Counted from the first letter of the stretch, positions 1-12,518 are shown. The stretch is 64,000 nt of DNA from Albugo candida (GCA_905220665.1 CAJNAR010000174.1:62001-126000), one strand, 5' to 3'. Made by a program: numbers and translations. Notes: generated from the sequence alone by a model not told the origin.

Positions 1-1435
1 GATAACGTATTGCAAGCACACTATACTAAATAGCAAACTATATGATCTTATATCATTCTCATCGCACTGGCTGTACGCATTGATACATTCAAACGACTCG
101 TATCCCATTGCGTTATGATTGCTTTTGACAGGTAGCTAAACCATAATATAAGTTCTTCCAAGTGGATAACGTATTGCAAGCACACTATACTAAATAGCAA
201 ACTATATGATCTTATATCATTCTCATCGCACTGGCTGTACGCATTGATACATTCAAACGACTCGTATCCCATTGCGTTATGATTGCTTTTGACAGGTAGC
301 TAAACCATAATATAAGTTCTTCCAAGTGGATAACGTATTGCAAGCACACTATACTAAATAGCAAACTATATGATCTTATATCATTCTCATCGCACTGGCT
401 GTACGCATTGATACATTCAAACGACTCGTATCCCATTGCGTTATGATTGCTTTTGACAGGTAGCTAAACCATAATATAAGTTATTCCAAGTGGATAACGT
501 ATTGCAAGCACACTATACTAAATAGCAAACTATATGATCTTATATCATTCTCATCGCACTGGCTGTACGCATTGATACATTCAAACGACTCGTATCCCAT
601 TGCGTTATGATTGCTTTTGACAGGTAGCTAAACCATAATATAAGTTATTCCAAGTGGATAACGTATTGCAAGCACACTATACTAAATAGCAAACTATATG
701 ATCTTATATCATTCTCATCGCACTGGCTGTACGCATTGATACATTCAAACGACTCGTATCCCATTGCGTTATGATTGCTTTTGACAGGTAGCTAAACCAT
801 AATATAAGTTATTCCAAGTGGATAACGTATTGCAAGCGCACTATACTAAATAGCAAACTATATGATCTTATATCATTCTCATCGCACTGGCTGTACGCAT
901 TGATACATTCAAACGACTCGTATCCCATTGCGTTATGATTGCTTTTGACAGGTAGCTAAACCATAATATAAGTTATTCCAAGTGGATAACGTATTGCAAG
1001 CACACTATACTAAATAGCAAACTATATGATCTTATATCATTCTCATCGCACTGGCTGTACGCATTGATACATTCAAACGACTCGTATCCCATTGCGTTAT
1101 GATTGCTTTTGACAGGTAGCTAAACCATAATATAAGTTATTCCAAGTGGATAACGTATTGCAAGCGCACTATACTAAATAGCAAACTATATGATCTTATA
1201 TCATTCTCATCGCACTGGCTGTACGCATTGATACATTCAAACGACTCGTATCCCATTGCGTTATGATTGCTTTTGACAGGTAGCTAAACCATAATATAAG
1301 TTATTCCAAGTGGATAACGTATTGCAAGCGCACTATACTAAATAGCAAACTATATGATCTTATATCATTCTCATCGCACTGGCTGTACGCATTGATACAT
1401 TCAAACGACTCGTATCCCATTTATTGCTTTTGACA
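1..1435. repeat. 164-bp tandem satellite array, about 8.7 units
   Basis: A head-to-tail array whose unit begins with GATAACGTATTGCAAGC and recurs at 1, 165, 329, 493, 657, 821, 985, 1149 and 1313. Units are nearly identical. Visible differences are AGTTCTTCC in the first two units against AGTTATTCC later, and CAAGCACAC against CAAGCGCAC in units 6, 8 and 9. The last unit is cut after the CGTATCCCAT segment near 1420 and runs into unique DNA. The array begins at the window edge, so its full length is unknown. Open frames inside it are only the same frame repeated and carry no protein signal. A subtelomeric or centromeric satellite is possible, but nothing here decides this. Confidence 0.97.
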
Positions 1436-1630
1436 CGCTTTCGCTTGTAGAGTGTTGTACATCTCGATCCATAACGTCTTTGGAACGACACAGTAAAACA
1501 GTCGAAAAGGCGTCAGCAACTCCAGTGGGCCTTTGCGACATGCACGCAACCGTACCACATTGGATGTTCTTTGAAAGTGTCCAAACCACTTGTCGTCGAG
1601 TATGGAGACTGAATGGCCAACGCACAATTT

Positions 1631-3364
1631 TCAGTCTTTTCGTAATTGCATCAAACGTCTTCTTCTTCGATCGAGAACGACGGCGTCTGCAATGGACGAG
1701 TTTGAGTCTTCTTCGAAGCTGAAAGACGCGTTTACTTTCGATGGAATCGGCTCTGATGTCGGACTCACATCGAGCCAGGCGATGGAATATTGTGTTGGCG
1801 ATTGGACGCTTTCAGAAGAGAGTTCGAGTCGTTCTTTCTCTCTGGCAATCACATTTGCGATCCGTGTGGACGATATGGACTCGTTACAACTGGGAGAGGC
1901 GCTGTGGAGTGGAGGAAGCAACTGATCGACAAGGTTTTCTGAAGGCTCGGAAAATGTCGAAGCGCTATGTAGTGAGATATCGAGCTTTTCAAGAGATTCA
2001 GAGAGTGATTTTGAGTCAGGTGAATTGGATGACGGCAAGGAATACTGCGTGATCGAAGGAGCCACGCTTGACATATCGCTATTTCGCGAAGAAGAAGCTT
2101 CGGAGAGATCGCTTTTAGAGTGTGTAAGCCGTTCAGAAGGAGGGCTCAAAGTTGTATGGAAGTGCTCGTTGGAGCGTTTCGGGTTGCAGTCGTAAGGCTT
2201 TATGGACTCGGTGAAAGAAGCCGAGTCAAAAGGGGACGTTCCAGGCTCCACATAATGATCGCCTTCGATCCCAAGTGATATTTCTGAAACAGCATCGAAT
2301 CCAAACGCGTTCTCAAAAGCACGTTCGATACTATGGGCTCCATGTGCGTCGGATTCAAAAGTTTGCAACTTGTCACAGCGATTTTGCCGATCCCACTCAC
2401 GGAGCCATTCGCTCACATGTTGATCCCGAAGCTTTCCGTGGAGCACTTGCATTGCCGCTTGACCGCGCATCTTGGCAGCTGTGTCATCAACCGCTTTATT
2501 TTGAGCATCAATCTGTGCCTGGAAGGTTTCTGTCTCGGTATCCCATGCATTGGAAGACGGATGATGGCGAATGACACGAACAGAGGCAGTCGATTTTGTT
2601 GACGAAAACCGATTTTCATTCTGACAATGGTACCGCGTGAATTGAAAAGCATCAACATCCAAACACGTAGGGCGTGCCATGGAAATGAGAACATCTTCTG
2701 CTTCTTCCCGGTACTTTGCGTCCGATTCAGCTTCTTTTTGGAGGTTCTCAAGCATCCGTTTGTGTAATTCTTCTTTATGGTGATTCATCTGTCGATGATG
2801 TGTGCATCGAGCCTCCAATGTCGCAAGTTTTGCGATGAGAAGCGCATGGGATTCCTTAGCAGCTCGATCTTCTGCTAGATTTGCTTCACGCGCGCGATGG
2901 AATCGCTTTCTTTCCACTTTATGTCCATTGTAAGCCCATTTTGACTGTTCATAGTGCGCTTGTCGTTGCAGTGACGCCACATGCGCTTGGGCTTGTCGTT
3001 GTGCTTGGCCAATACCAGCTTTTCGCGTCTCAAGTTGCTGCTGGAGAACGGATAACACATTTTCGGCGGATTCTGTGGCTTCAGAGGCGTTCGTCTGCTG
3101 TTTCTTTGCCATTATGGCCGAAAGATTTTGTCGATAGCGCGTGCGTATGCTCGCAGCCATTCGCTTTTCGTGCGTGCGGACTTGAAGGAGACGTTGAATG
3201 CGCTGTTTTGCGGCGTTTTCGCGTCGAAATGCGGCAATTTCATTACTACTCAGAGAGATAGTACCGTGTTCTTTGTTGCTGGCACTCTTACGATCAAAGT
3301 GCGCATGCGTACGCGTCAAATTGTCATCGAAACGGGACGATCGGATGGCGTTGTTTGCCGGCAT
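1631..3364 (-). CDS. CEP295-like centriolar coiled-coil protein, 577 aa
   Basis: Single open frame with an ATG start. Residues about 36-80 contain a block (LSSNEIAAFRRE, then QRIQRLLQVRTHEKRMA and a following IR-rich helix) that resembles the conserved N-terminus of CEP295/KIAA1731. That protein acts in centriole-to-centrosome conversion and elongation, and its family motif is LSPNE...RLLQVREQE...IR. Residues about 85-235 are long charged helices rich in Q, R and E, as in coiled coils. The C-terminal 200 residues are Ser-rich and probably disordered. The family protein is far longer in animals, so this is either a short version or only the N-terminal exon. No downstream exon could be confirmed before the satellite. 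The family link is by eye only and could be wrong; a generic coiled-coil protein is the alternative. Confidence 0.6.
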   Translation of the reverse strand: MPANNAIRSSRFDDNLTRTHAHFDRKSASNKEHGTISLSSNEIAAFRRENAAKQRIQRLLQVRTHEKRMAASIRTRYRQNLSAIMAKKQQTNASEATESAENVLSVLQQQLETRKAGIGQAQRQAQAHVASLQRQAHYEQSKWAYNGHKVERKRFHRAREANLAEDRAAKESHALLIAKLATLEARCTHHRQMNHHKEELHKRMLENLQKEAESDAKYREEAEDVLISMARPTCLDVDAFQFTRYHCQNENRFSSTKSTASVRVIRHHPSSNAWDTETETFQAQIDAQNKAVDDTAAKMRGQAAMQVLHGKLRDQHVSEWLREWDRQNRCDKLQTFESDAHGAHSIERAFENAFGFDAVSEISLGIEGDHYVEPGTSPFDSASFTESIKPYDCNPKRSNEHFHTTLSPPSERLTHSKSDLSEASSSRNSDMSSVAPSITQYSLPSSNSPDSKSLSESLEKLDISLHSASTFSEPSENLVDQLLPPLHSASPSCNESISSTRIANVIAREKERLELSSESVQSPTQYSIAWLDVSPTSEPIPSKVNASFSFEEDSNSSIADAVVLDRRRRRLMQLRKD

Positions 3365-4941
3365 GTAGATATCCTTGGATTACGTGGTCGACATTGAATG
3401 GAATCCTAGCTGATCTGATAACTAGGATCCACTTGAGAAGCAGCATATTGTACTTTAGCTCTGAGTATAGTATCTTTCAGTGTCTATGGCTCTTGCAATC
3501 TCCTTTTACATCGTGTGGACTTTCAGACACATTCCAGTAAACTGCGAATCATGCCGATTCTGTATTACTTCATGTTGATCACTCAGTGTTTTGCACTTGG
3601 TGTCTTGGAATGGCCAAAAAAAGATGGACTGAAGGTATGAGCTCAGGATTTTCCAGATTGCTCAAAGTTCTGATGCAATAACAATCTCAAGTGTTTTGGG
3701 TTCCGAACATACATGGATATTGCATGAATTGTCAGCCAAGTTGTTCATTTAACAATGAGAAGAGTGGTGCTAGACATAGCGTGAAATAAAGCAATATCAA
3801 AACAACGAAGGATGGAAATCACGTAATAATAAAGTCTGAAAGCAGTCGTCTCGGCTTGTGGCTTTATGGATGGTTGTTCAGCATATTTTGGACCGCTTTC
3901 AATTCAAAGACTTACAGATTAAGCTAGACGGGACAGTCAATTTTGGATTCACATAATGACTGGAGTTGCCACTTGCACCAACTGAAACGGACTTCCTGTA
4001 GCGACGTTCAACAGGGACGATACGCCCCTGCTTGTGGCTTGCGTCGAGGATTCTATTCAAATTATATAAATCTGGCGGATATGTACGCATATGTCGAGCC
4101 TTTTGTGTCTCTTCAGTAAATAAGAGTGCACGCAACTTCATCTCTACACATTCTTTTCTGCGACGAAATTTTAAAATATTTCCATGTGAAATGTTTTGGT
4201 GTATTCGTATGTCTTATCTGTGGGACATCTGAAAGGCCCTGTGACGCCTTAATTTGTAGTATCGTCATGATTCATCCATACGACATGTTGCAATGAGCGC
4301 AACAATATGCGACAAGTTTCTTTGTTATCTCATCAGACATACTGATCACTGTGATACGTTTCATGCGCTGGAAGCGATTTATGAGTGTAAGGATTATCAT
4401 ACAATTAGCCGGATATTGATCGATTTTCATTCAAAAGATAGACAGAGCCATCTGAATTTGCTAGCTCGTCGTTGCACAGCTACTTAATACCCTTGGCTCC
4501 ACTGAATGAACGAGTGAGCTATATTCGAGTCAAAAGTGAAAAATGTGAAAGAAAAATCAAAGGATAGTCGGTGCTCCTCATTACTCAAAGTGCTGTGAAC
4601 ATTTTTGCATCGAGTTTACGTGAAAACGTCGATCAGCATTGATGTCTATCTCAGCTTTCGTTTTTGTCGGTAAATCGGTTCATCGGTACATCTGTCGTCA
4701 AGTATTGATCCTTTACTTTCATGGTCGAGATCGTGACTTCAAGCACACACGTTCAACTCTTCTACATGTTCCGCGGTCTGGGGGTCGCACAATTGCTCCG
4801 ATAGACTGTTTATCCAGTACGCAGTTGCATCTCTGCTTTTTATATTCCATTGCAAATTCAATCATAATATGTGTGGGCCACGAAATTGGCTCGAAAAATA
4901 ATATATAATCTGAGCTTGATTATGTGATATCATACTGCTCT
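3365..4941. other. Gene-free stretch with one weak small ORF
   Basis: No convincing gene. A minus-strand ATG frame at 3899-4141 (80 aa) has fairly normal composition but no recognisable domain, signal peptide or splice partner. The rest is AT-rich with frequent stops on both strands. It probably holds the 5' region of the CEP295-like gene and the flank of the duplicated block. Confidence 0.5.
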
Positions 4942-5345
4942 CTAGGATCTAATCAATTCAACACAAACAGAAGCGAATGGAAGAGAATGGTACCTATGAA
5001 GGCATTTTCTGCGTGAATCCTCGCATTGAAAACCGGTCGGAAAGAAAAATCGGACGTGAGGTAGACTCTTTGAAAGCAATTCCATGCTCCTGGCCCAACT
5101 GTGCGCTGCATCGCCGAGTCCGTGTGCGAAAGTGACCAATGACATTGATCATCTTCATAAAGCAATTTAGAAGCAAAAAGAGCATACTTTACAGCAGCAG
5201 TCGACTCAGGTGGAGAAATGCGAATTGTTCTTCATTTATCAGGCTTTGCGGTCGGGTGGGTTCAAAAGGAGCGCTTGGAATGGTGCGAAATTGGTCGTTG
5301 CGATCGCGTGATAATTGGCCCAAAAGAAAAGGCCTCCAAACATTC
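4942..5345 (-). pseudogene. Truncated copy of the acyl-protein thioesterase gene
   Basis: This stretch matches exons 1 and 2 of the intact thioesterase at 23331-24177. The oxyanion region reads FAHGLGDAAHSWA and continues to SLPHVRFFFPTG. About 60 bp is deleted next, removing the PVTLNMGM segment and shifting the frame. The third exon, which carries the catalytic Ser, Asp and His, is absent altogether. The start codon region has also changed: the AATGAAG of the intact gene reads as GCAAAG here. The sequence upstream of the first exon still matches the intact locus, so this arrived as part of the larger block duplication. It cannot make an enzyme. Confidence 0.85.
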
Positions 5346-5451
5346 GTGCAATCAGATTAAATTTGGATTGGATATAAATATCAGGTTTTATTGATTGGAA
5401 AACTATTATTTACGCATTGATTGATTGATAATCACACTCGGTATACACGAT

Positions 5452-6920
5452 TTAGACCAATAGTGGTGCGTGGACGAGTATGATCATAAGCACTGCTACG
5501 ATCGACAGACGCATGCGAGTCGTCCCGCTCAACCAGTTATCACGACTGTCATCCACCGCTTCTGAACTCGAAGTGGGTGTTTTGGTTTCTTCATCCGATA
5601 AAACCGTGTGCGCTTTCTCCAAAACAGGAAATTGAAAGGTGCCAATATCACACTTCTCAGCAGGAGCACACAGCTGACAGATTTGGGCATACCCAACGCG
5701 CTTGCATCCTGGCTTTTTACCACATTGTGGCACATTGTAGTAACACGGAGGATTCATCGCAGCGAGTTGTTTTGGACTTGGAAGTGGTCTAAAATACTCT
5801 ATTGATTGTGGCGGAATCTGGGAGCTGTCATTGGCTAAAACACTCGTGTACGCTTCGATAACTCTTTCTGCCTGCTTCTCATTGGCTTTTGGATCTGTTG
5901 GATTCTGCCAAAACACAAAACCCTTCTCAAATCTCCCAGTTTGTATATCAGCTTTAAATTCGATATTTTTATCACTGGTTTCGGACCATTCCATGAAATT
6001 CGCATACGGGTGCCCTGTCTTTGGATTTTTGATACTTGTAATCCCAACTACATCGTCCAAAGGGACCCAACTTAAGATACTGTACGCAAACGTACAGTCG
6101 ACGCCGTTGGGTGCAACGCCAAGATCACATACTCCCTTGTTTGGTACTGCTGCGACATGGTGCGGTCTTTTCTTCCCATGATTTGGCCGGACAAGAATTC
6201 GGGAAAGAAAACCAATAACAGTTTCGGTACGGTGCACATGGGTTCGGTACTTTCGTTTCCACCATCCACAAAGGGTCCTATATTTGATTGCTGATGGTCT
6301 CCATTGAATTGGAGGCATCCCGGCGCAATTTTGTCTTCTTTCAAAGGCGTACATCGCCCTTCATCCGTCGGTATCATTCGACCATACTCATACGTCTCCC
6401 AAGTGTCTTGTAATTGAGCAACGGACACCAGCACACATTCCACTATTCCGTATCGACAGTGTCCGTTGCAGCCAGATATGCGCTCTAGATCAAAGCTGGA
6501 GGCTTCATACGACGATGCAAACCGTTCTTCCATCAACTTCGGAGTATCGGATTGCACTCGTGCGTGATTTGCGCGAGCTCTTCGCATGTGATACGCGTCC
6601 TTGATCGGTATCGCTCGGTTTTGATCCAGTGGACCGTCCGCTGGAGTCGCTGCCATGTGGGTAGGATGTCTAGGTGATTGGTGTGCTACTGCTTTCAGTG
6701 GGATCGGAAATGAGAGAGTAAGAAGTACCGTTATGTAGTTCCGTGGATATACTGGTCTCAACGTCGTCTTCTCCGTCTCTGGATCAAAGGGTGAGGAGTT
6801 GCGCACGATTGATGAGGTTCCAGGAAGCGTCCACGCCTAAGCTGAGCTCGACAGCTCCAAAGATACGAGTTGTATTGGAAGATGGAAGATTATCAGGAAA
6901 ATACATCGAGTGAATGACAT
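5452..6920 (-). pseudogene. Secreted Cys-rich, GPI-tailed protein, broken copy 1
   Basis: Minus-strand remnant of a gene also present at 24411-26013 and, truncated, at 52606-53414. It begins with a signal peptide (MSFTRCIFLIIFHLPIQ), but the frame stops soon after. A stretch of about 110 bp seen in copy 2 is deleted (near 6480), and the frame shifts again near 6190. The C-terminal half is the best preserved: it holds several Cys pairs (CYYNVPQCGKKPGC, ICQLCAPAEKC) and ends in a hydrophobic tail (LSIVAVLMIILVHAPLLV) preceded by a Ser/Asp-rich spacer, as in GPI-anchor signals. I recognise no named family. The mid-region (VPLDDVVGITSIKNPKTG) may be an oomycete-specific secreted domain. Not functional as read. 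Confidence 0.8.
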
Positions 6921-7266
6921 GGGTGCTTGTAGTTTGTCGCTTTTGCAAGTGAGAGTGCAGTCGATTGGCCTGCCGACATATAGGATCGTGACGAAAGATT
7001 GTTGTTTTTTGATCGATGAGAGTGATTGACAGAAACCTGTCACGTCTTCTGAGAAGCGTATCTTTCCGTTACCATCGCTGCTGATGCAATTCCATGCGTT
7101 AAAGAGAAAAGGCTTCAAGTAAAAAGATAATATGACCGAACATCATGCTGTACTAAATCGTACTTATACTGCTACTACGGTACATCTGCATACATAGCTC
7201 ATGGGATCGATACCATGCACGCAAAATCGTTTCGTACTTGTGCAAAGCGTCACAGTGCTGCAGCCG

Positions 7267-10100
7267 GTATTACCGGTCTCCATATTGAAGTTTCCAGACT
7301 TCATGCAACATCAACGCGGGCTTCCGCACGATCAATTGATCCAAATCCGAGTCGTATGTTAAATTCAAAAGCTGTTACGAAACATCGCTTTCCATGTCGT
7401 CTTCTTGACGTTTGTTTCCGCAGAAATTACAGCGTTAACAGCTTCAAAGCCACGCAAAAGGTTTGTCGGAACTTTATACAGCGCTCCAAAACGGTAGATT
7501 TCGATTATTCCGACACAATCGACGACGGATACCTATTCGCCACCACAAACGATCGTAATCCCCTCATTGTACATTCAAAATGCACCAAATTGAAGCGATT
7601 GCCTACTGTGTTCGCAATTTTGCGCTTATCATATATATGCAATCGCCCTTTGGCTGACACATTCGCATTCAATGTGATGAACAGACTCGCCGAATCACGA
7701 TGCAACAAAGCAGAACTTCGGCGAAAGCGACGTTTTCGTGTGACAATGCTTCCGCCGTGTATAAAGACCAGCATATGCTCTCTCGGCCTGGGATCCCGCC
7801 ACGAAGCTTACCTTGACCGAGAATTGGCTTGTACTGCTGAAAAACACTATACCAAATGGAATGGGACGGTAAGAACACAGAGATGCTGGTGATACCCGGT
7901 TCTACCACTGGATGGATCAAAAGATCAGAACCCAATAAAAACGCATCCTCTTGATCCAACATCTCATCTGAATGGAAGTGGTATGATTATGGACAAATTA
8001 TCGGAAGCCCCTGAGTCGACAAAATGTAAAGAGTGCGTACAGCTGTGAAAGCAGACTGTATCGCTCATGTATAGCCGAGCGAATGTGTGACGTATGTGGT
8101 TCACCGAAAACCCATGGCTCACAACGATCGGATCATGATGTGCGTTTCCATGGAAGAACGGCTGGTACCCTGCAGCTTGATACCTTCGTGTGAGAAGCTA
8201 TGTATCGATATCCTCAAAGAATCCTAAAAATATCAGCACCGACAAATGTGAGACCCGCAAAGGCACCGAAAGGTTGGGATCCGGCAAGAAAGACCTGGAA
8301 AGAACAAATGGTCTCTCTATATCCTCTTGAATCTCGATATCACGACCAGAGTACTCGATCAATGACGGTGATTGTCGTATAAATTGTTCTTCCACAGTCG
8401 CTTTCTGCATATGGAAACCATACAAATTGTGATCCTTTATGCATTGACACTTCTGAAACGAATGGCTCATTTTTATCGTTCCAAGTGTACAGAGAAGAAG
8501 TACTTCCGACATATGTGTCTCATATCGGAACAAAGATGCGCATCAATACCGAAATTGATGGCTCGTAAAGTCCAAGTACGACGAATCTCCAGGCCAACAC
8601 CATCCATGAAAATCGTTCCCATGCTTATCCTTGACTTAATATTTCAACGATTTCTATTTGGAATGCGCGTAGTCGGCGGGATCGATCCTGATATGGGAAT
8701 CCACGATCGTGACAACGTTGCGTCCAACAATCGCCAAATTTTCGTGCATTAAAATCGGACTTAAAAAATGTATTGGATTCCATGTGAAATACCGTTTTCC
8801 ATCAGTATGCTCGATGTCTAGCCACAAGACATCGTACGGGATTTTGCGCTGATCAAAGCTGGATTTTATTTGATCAACGTCACATCCATTTCTATAGCTC
8901 AGCGACACTGATGGTACCCGAGTGCAAGAAGAGGCGGCATGGAATCGGTTCCGGTCAATGGAACATGCTGCGTGGCGGCGGATTGAGGAAGACGTCCAAC
9001 GAGCAAGAAGACGTCCCAGACAACCGACTTGCTCATCCAATCACTCGTCTTCTTGCGTGTATTTGCATCGGATCTCACGTCCACAAACGTTCTGAGGGAT
9101 TATGCCAAAACGCACCGACGATATGGATCACTTTGATTCCATCATTCAATTTCATCATTGTGGATGACACGAAATCGGTCACGTGATCGGGAAGTCCATA
9201 CAATTGGCGAAGTTGCTGCGAACTGTAAAACGAGATATCGACGCCAACGGAAGTAGTGCCGAAAACCGGTCTTACAATATGATCGCCAAAATGCTTCTCC
9301 CAGCCGTCTTCGGTTCTATCAGTATCAGTACTGGTATTCATCAGTTGGCTTGTTTGGTTCGATCGATATGATTGCGAGCCCGTCTTCTCCGTAAGCGAAG
9401 ATTTATGTACCGTTATAAATTTCTGTTGAGGTCTTCACCGTTGCAGATGTCTTGTGAGTTTTTCTCTGGTGCTTGTGGATGCGATGGGTTCTCTGTGTTT
9501 TCGGTATCCAAAGCGGAATTGGCTGTGATCGTTCACCGAGATTATCATTTCGTTGTCAATGAGCACAACAAGAGGAGTACCAGGCTCTTTACGTGATATA
9601 GAGTTACAAAGGATTTGATGGCGGTCAAAAGCTCGCTGGTTTCTAGAATTCTTTTCGATAGGCGCAAATGATGCAATTGAGTCAGCAAACTGAGTGAAGA
9701 CTTCCCGTAGTCTTTCGTCTGCGAGATATACAGTAGCTTACGTCCATGAGTTGTTTCGGTCTACGAAGTTCAATCGGATCATAAAAATTTGACACTGTGC
9801 AGTGCCATATACATCGTCTCGACTCGACATGCTGCGGAGCCTTGACGCTGATAAAATTGTGTTGCGGGATGTGTTGGGAATCAACTCAAGAAATGTGCGA
9901 CCATGACAACTTTACAAAGCTGGTCAACGGATAGAAGATCAAGAGTGTTTGCAATTGCGTGATGGTCTTGTGATTGTACATCGGGGAACAATTGACATCG
10001 ATGACAACGAAGGAGTTGCGTCTCCGGTGCATGAATCGACTTCAGACCACTGCTTACATCTCACAGAATACCTTCTAGCTATGAATAAGGTCTAACAACA
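7267..10100 (-). pseudogene. ER glucosidase II alpha subunit (GH31), broken copy 1
   Basis: Remnant of the catalytic subunit of ER glucosidase II, which trims glucose from N-glycans. Recognisable minus-strand pieces, from N- to C-terminus, are VVLIDNEMIISVN (about 9560), the IPYDVLWLDIEHTDGKRYFTW block (8780-8850), HGWCWPGD (about 8600), a changed nucleophile motif WNDKNEP at 8467-8484 (family WNDMNEP), HNLYGFHM (about 8420) and the C-terminal domain down to 7267. Stops and frameshifts separate nearly all pieces. The N-terminal limit near 10100 is approximate. This is the only copy in the window that keeps the nucleophile segment, and even there Met is Lys and Ser is Phe. The plus-strand 225-aa frame at 7215-7892 is only its antisense shadow. 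Confidence 0.85.
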
Positions 10101-10894
10101 ACCGATTCAGCTCGTCTCGTGTCAGAGAATTTCAAATGTTTTGCAGCTGCCAAAGAAAGATGCTGTTATCATCAGTGGCCAAGCAGCTACAAACGTATCG
10201 CGAAATGTGACGGGATCAAAGTGGTCTTGGTGTCAATTAATGGTCTTCGTTCATCCGCAACTTACTTCAAATCGAAGTTACTTGCCAGCTTCAATCACCC
10301 GAACAGCGATACAATTTGGTCGACCTTTATTCCAGCAATCAATGCTTGATGGTGACTTTGTAAGGATTCCCATAACTACTGATTCATACGAAAAGACCAG
10401 ACGTGATTGGCTATAAGTTTTGACCACAAGCAAAGCTTAACCTACAATTAAAATAGAAACGTTGTTGCGGTTTGGTGTAGCACATAGAAAAAACTTGCAA
10501 GGAAAACACACATTCCATATTCTTGTTGTTTATGTTTTTTGTCAAGCCGTAAACACAAAAACCATCGATATTGGATATTTGCCCAATGACATCGTTGGAC
10601 TGGAATCAAACAACTTATACTGTGTGACGTTTTGTGCGCTTATTCGCCGGAATGGCTCAGACTCTGACAACATTTCTGATAAATAACTCTATTGAGAAAT
10701 TCTAGTAAGGAAGTACTTGCGATCGGCGTGCGCATGAGAGAATAGTAGCTAACCACGCCCTAGTTTCGTTCCACATTTTCTCAATGGTGGAATTCTTTCG
10801 ATATAGAATGTCAAACGCTGGATGCGTCCAGTTCTATTTTTTGGTCACTTTCACTGCTCACTTGTCATTCGCATATTCACCATATTGTGCACAG
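10101..10894. other. Flank of the duplicated block; no gene seen
   Basis: The left part (to about 10440) still matches DNA at 31850-32300 and 56570-57050, that is, the 5' flank of the glucosidase pseudogenes. The right part is unique. It leads into the secreted-protein gene that starts at 10895 and presumably contains its promoter. No coding signal is seen on either strand. Confidence 0.5.
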
Positions 10895-11547
10895 ATGCTA
10901 CGAACACTAGCCATACTACTCAGCCTTGTTTGTTTACACGCGCAAACTCACCCCAACAGGAATTTGGTACACACCACCGAGAGATCTGAGACTGACTATG
11001 TCAAGGGAGGGAAGAGGTTGAAAGCGCATCATTGATTAATCGGAATAAGAATTCTTTGCCAGAAATTGATGAATGCCCGGAGACAAGTGCAATGACCGAC
11101 CAGCTGTACCAAAAATATGTGGCAGAGCTCGACCAAAAATTAGAAGAACATAATCGTGAGCCTATGGAAATCCGCCACACAGTGGAGCATTATAATACCA
11201 AATTAAAAAAGGAAATAGAAGCGTGTGCCAAAGAACATGGGCCGCACAAGATGAAGCTCTGTACAAAAGCTGGTGAATTCGTCCGTACCCATATGGTAGA
11301 TATTCTGAAAAAACTACCAAGTTTGTCCACTATGCAAGCAAATTCTCCACCTAAAGGTGATTTTTATTTTGCTATCATCGCCACCGTTCTGTTCCATTAC
11401 ACCTTTGATGTACTTTATTTGGAAAATGATTTTTCAAGCGCATTTACTCCTTCAAAGGTCTTCCTATGTGCCATCAATGGAATCACATCTACGCTTATGT
11501 ATCACACGATTACAGAAGTCTTTGGCGAGACATTAGCTCTCCAGTAG
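10895..11547 (+). CDS. Secreted protein, two exons, about 200 aa, unknown family
   Basis: The ATG at 10895 opens a clear signal peptide (MLRTLAILLSLVCLHAQ). This frame ends at 11035, and the following 500-bp open frame has no ATG of its own, so the two are best joined by a short intron. A 50-nt intron at 11000-11049 (GTCAAG...AATAAG) keeps phase and gives 200 residues; the donor is weak, so the exact junction is uncertain. The mature part is charged and helical, with few Cys. It has a hydrophobic stretch (GDFYFAIIATVLFHYTF) about 50 residues before the end. That stretch could be a second membrane segment, making this a membrane protein instead of a free secreted one. No family recognised. Confidence 0.6.
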
Positions 11548-12518
11548 GCGCTAATGATAACTCGAGAGCAGGAAGCAAGGCTCCAAAGATCGATAACAAG
11601 AAGACGAAAAAGCATACACCTGACGGATTTAGTCAGGCCAGATAACCTACAAGATAAAATTTACTTTTTGCCCTAAGCTTTCGCTTATTTACAGTCTTTC
11701 AGTATTTCTTCAATCAAAACAAACCAAGGTTTAAAAGTTTCAAATGACGAATTATGATATTTCTACAGCCTATCAGTAGCAAGATTGCTACTGAGAATTC
11801 AACTTGGAAGGCAGCATGTACTTGATACTGCTCCAAGCGTGATCTGGATTCCCAGCTCCTTAGTGAAAAGCGATTTTTTTTATTTCCTGCAATTCCAGAG
11901 CGAGTGCTCACATTGGCTGTAATTCGTGCCGACAGCATTTGGGTAATATACACTTGTTATTGGGAGCCTTTAGTATTCACTCACCCCCCAAATCATTGGC
12001 TAAAATGCATCGATCCAGAATAGACTTTGTGTGGAATTAACGTGACCGTAATGGTGTTTTCTAGTGACTTTAGGACACGCGATACCATCTAAAGTCTACC
12101 ACACGATGATGTTCTGTGATATAATTTGTCGAATTGTCTTATTATAGCGCTATTTTAGCCAATCACGTATCCAAGACCCCGATCGAAGACATCATTCACC
12201 CGCTGCCACACACGGCGCATTAATCTGCTTGTTGCGATACTTCTAGCAATGGAAAAGATGATGCTTGCAGAGTACATGTGCCAGCGTCGCTACAACTTCA
12301 GATCGAACTGGTCGTAGGCTGTGATGGCTTTGATGGATGATGAGTTATGTTCGGTCCATGGAGTTTTGAGGCTCTATATGTAGAGGATAGAATCAATAAA
12401 AATTACGGTGTGTGAAGAAAAGTTATTCGCTTGCCAGCATTACAGACAGCAATATCAAAATTTGAAGCTAAGAACAAGACAGTATCGAGTAAATTTGCGG
12501 AGGCTCTAGTCTTACTCG
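11548..12518. other. Intergenic; nothing recognised
   Basis: Region between two convergent secreted-protein genes. Only short frames without protein character are present, and there is no repeat shared with the rest of the window that I can see. Confidence 0.5.

Noticed and set aside
48..436. Repeated 74-aa minus-strand frame
   Set aside because: It is the satellite unit read in one frame; it recurs with the repeat and shows no protein character.
1..1435. CRISPR-like periodic repeat
   Set aside because: Units are contiguous without unique spacers, and the window is eukaryotic.
7215..7892. Plus-strand 225-aa open frame
   Set aside because: It is antisense to the C-terminal part of the glucosidase II alpha pseudogene, and the homologous stretches in the other copies do not keep it open.
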